Assembly (NCBI GenBank): GCA_943367755.1
Contig: CALRKB020000024.1
Span: forward strand, 1-64,000
Reading direction: 5' to 3'
Source of the DNA: PCC-6802 sp943367755
Lineage (GTDB): Bacteria; Cyanobacteriota; Cyanobacteriia; Pseudanabaenales; Pseudanabaenaceae
DNA: 64,000 nucleotides
Below are positions 62,450 through 64,000 of this stretch, in pieces; the first letter of the stretch is position 1, and the number at the start of each line of letters is the position of its first letter. The translations under genes were made by a program, and so were the position numbers. A model generated the notes under the pieces. That model saw only the letters and a program-made list of their open reading frames with translations, ran no database searches and had not been told where the DNA came from.

Positions 62450-64000
62450 ATGAATACAACAGGTCGGATTACAAAGCCAAAGAAAATGCGCCTAGCTATT
62501 CCAAATCGAGCAGGCTGGATATCGGGATTTCAATCTTTTGCTCAATACATATCAGAATCAGTAGGACTGGCGCTAGAGGTTTTACCTGTCAATGATTTTG
62601 ATGAGGTGGAAATATTGTTACTCCAAGGTCAAGCTGAGCTAGGAATTTTGACCTCAACTGTGTTGGCCAGAGTTTTAGAAGATAGTTCAGATCTGTCCTA
62701 TTTAGTGACAGCACAGTCTACGGAAGGAGGTTTACCCCCCACCGCAAAATACATGGGATTTTTGATTGTCCTTCAGGATTCACCTTATCAGTCCATTGCA
62801 GACTTAGAGAATCAGCCTTTTGCTTTTGTTAGTCAATCTTCGTCGTCTGGTTATCAGTATCCTCTTGCTTTTCTCAGAGCACAAAAAATAGATGCTGCTA
62901 AACATTTTCGTCCACTTATGTTCCTTGGAGATCATCCCTTTGTCACGGATGCAATAGCTGCGGGTATAGCAGCAGGAGGAGCAAGCTGGGAAGGGAACCT
63001 AGTAAAAGCGGTAAGTAAGCATGGAGATATTTTTCGCAAGATTGAAACATATGGCCCCATCGTTAATCATGCATTAGTCGCTACCCCTATCGTCGATCAG
63101 CAGACTAAAGAAAAAGTGATAGATGCACTATTGAAATTACCTAAGTCAGTTATCTCTACACCAGGATTTCCTTATGCTGGGTTTGAAAAGCTTAATTTGT
63201 CAGACTATAGTCAAGCCCGTGAAATTGTGCGTCAGGAGCGTGAAGATACAGGCAAAAGTTTTGTTAGTAGAAGCATTTATGCCCCTGAGTTTGTTAATGA
63301 AGCTTTACAGGGAGTATTAGAAACCATTCGAGATGTCAAAATCGCACTAGAAGCTAAAAGTAACAGCAAATTTGTTAAAAGAGAGCCTACACCACTGCTT
63401 CAGTTTAGAACCACAGCAGAACTGTTTAAAGAAGCAAAAGATGAATTACAAAAAGCAGCTAAATTTTTCCCTGAGTTAAAAAACTTACCTCAGGAGTTAA
63501 CCCCTCTCTTGCAAACTCTCAGTGATCCTAAGAGTCAAGGGGAAGAGTCGATACATACCTATCGAGCTATTTTAGAAATACTTAACCCCTTCATTAGTTC
63601 TCGCCCTTCTGAATCATCAAAAGAAGTTATTACTCTCACCGCTCGGCAAGATTCGATCTTTTGTCAAGTAAACATGCAAGCTTTGGTACATCGCCCAAAG
63701 CTTGCAAGAGGATTAGAAGAAGACCTTGTGGATAATCGTTTTATCGCTGCCACGAGTGCCATCCTACAAGATCTGCGGCAGAAGAAGAAAGAGCCTAATA
63801 TTGAGGAGAAAATTGGTCTACAAATTGCCTATACCTTATTGAAGCAAGGAGTAAGAATTCGAGGTGCATTCCAATCCTTGGGGATCTCAGGTTTTCGTGA
63901 CATTCATACCTATTTATTTAATACTGATCCGGGCGAAGGACATATTCGTGTCAGTTGTGCCGATCAAACGCTGATGAAAGGAGCGACAGTTCACGTAGAA
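62450..64000 (+). CDS. PhnD-like periplasmic-binding-fold protein with C-terminal extension, partial
   Basis: The frame stays open from the ATG at 62450 to the window end (517 codons seen). Residues about 10-265 resemble PhnD/phosphonate-type substrate-binding proteins (AELGILTSTVLARVL, YMGFLIVLQDSPYQSIADLE, FAFVSQSSSSGYQYPLAFLR, AGGASWEGNLVKAV). A helical and then an unassigned domain follow (ADQTLMKGATVHVE at the edge). It lacks a signal peptide and so differs from transporter components. It may sense a phosphonate-like ligand in the cytoplasm. It is paired with the EEP protein. The full domain content is not visible. Confidence 0.65.
   Translation, partial: MNTTGRITKPKKMRLAIPNRAGWISGFQSFAQYISESVGLALEVLPVNDFDEVEILLLQGQAELGILTSTVLARVLEDSSDLSYLVTAQSTEGGLPPTAKYMGFLIVLQDSPYQSIADLENQPFAFVSQSSSSGYQYPLAFLRAQKIDAAKHFRPLMFLGDHPFVTDAIAAGIAAGGASWEGNLVKAVSKHGDIFRKIETYGPIVNHALVATPIVDQQTKEKVIDALLKLPKSVISTPGFPYAGFEKLNLSDYSQAREIVRQEREDTGKSFVSRSIYAPEFVNEALQGVLETIRDVKIALEAKSNSKFVKREPTPLLQFRTTAELFKEAKDELQKAAKFFPELKNLPQELTPLLQTLSDPKSQGEESIHTYRAILEILNPFISSRPSESSKEVITLTARQDSIFCQVNMQALVHRPKLARGLEEDLVDNRFIAATSAILQDLRQKKKEPNIEEKIGLQIAYTLLKQGVRIRGAFQSLGISGFRDIHTYLFNTDPGEGHIRVSCADQTLMKGATVHVE

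Overview
The window is a cyanobacterial chromosome segment. The octamer GCGATCGC (HIP1) and its core are scattered densely through most genes. Marker genes are a membrane-anchored phycobilisome linker (CpcL type), two carboxysome shell proteins (CcmK3/CcmK4 type), a pair of long flavodiiron proteins and an FtsH protease. I cannot name the genus.

Layout. 1-2078 is the 3' part of a large repeat-rich surface protein. 2252-18962 holds housekeeping and regulatory genes: a helicase, tsaB, thrC, a multi-PAS histidine kinase, cpcL, an OmpR-type regulator, a glutathionyl-hydroquinone reductase, a glycosyltransferase and PhoH. An AT-rich, HIP1-free radical SAM/methyltransferase pair (14352-16713) is embedded there. 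19.8-22.98 kb is a decayed integron, described below. 22978-34013 carries a Uma2 nuclease, ftsH, a tandem PTPS fusion, an NfeD/stomatin pair, a frameshifted zeta-toxin-like gene, ccmK3-ccmK4, an AI-2E permease and a solute-binding lipoprotein. 34.2-50.4 kb carries a CHASE2-GGDEF protein with a DUF928 partner, remnants of a P-type ATPase and an ISAs1 transposase, a flavodiiron-orf-flavodiiron block, an ArsR-SulP operon with a visible operator, prmA-uvrA and purN.

The most notable structure is integron-based. At 50436-51506 (minus) lies a full-length IntI-type tyrosine recombinase. Next to it is an attI-like region with four copies of TTTCCGTATA at about 40-bp spacing, and then, on the plus strand, an array of cassettes bounded by attC sites of 85-89 bp. 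These sites have complementary R boxes (GTATAAC/GTTATAC) and L boxes with an unpaired G. The array contains gene-less cassettes of about 305 bp, a DHFR/RibD-family cassette whose stop codon lies in its attC, an ORF-less group II intron lodged in an attC, and an unusually long block. That block encodes a trypsin-like protease, a serpin, an alpha/beta hydrolase, two unknown small proteins and an M14 carboxypeptidase. After another attC come an EEP nuclease and a PhnD-like protein that runs off the window. None of these proteins has an obvious signal peptide.

A mirror-image, decayed copy of the platform sits at 19.8-22.98 kb: the first about 28 codons of intI on the plus strand, a degenerate attI and the same gene-less cassette. 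It is followed on the minus strand by a two-gene cassette encoding a leaderless serine protease with five Lys-x-x-Asp-Asp repeats in its tail and an ATP-grasp enzyme that resembles graspetide (omega-ester/amide peptide) ligases. I propose, as inference, that the protease is a self-carried RiPP precursor: the ligase would cross-link the tail, giving an autoinhibited protease or a released inhibitor. This is the best candidate here for an undescribed system. Both integrons share a theme of serine proteases paired with possible inhibitors.
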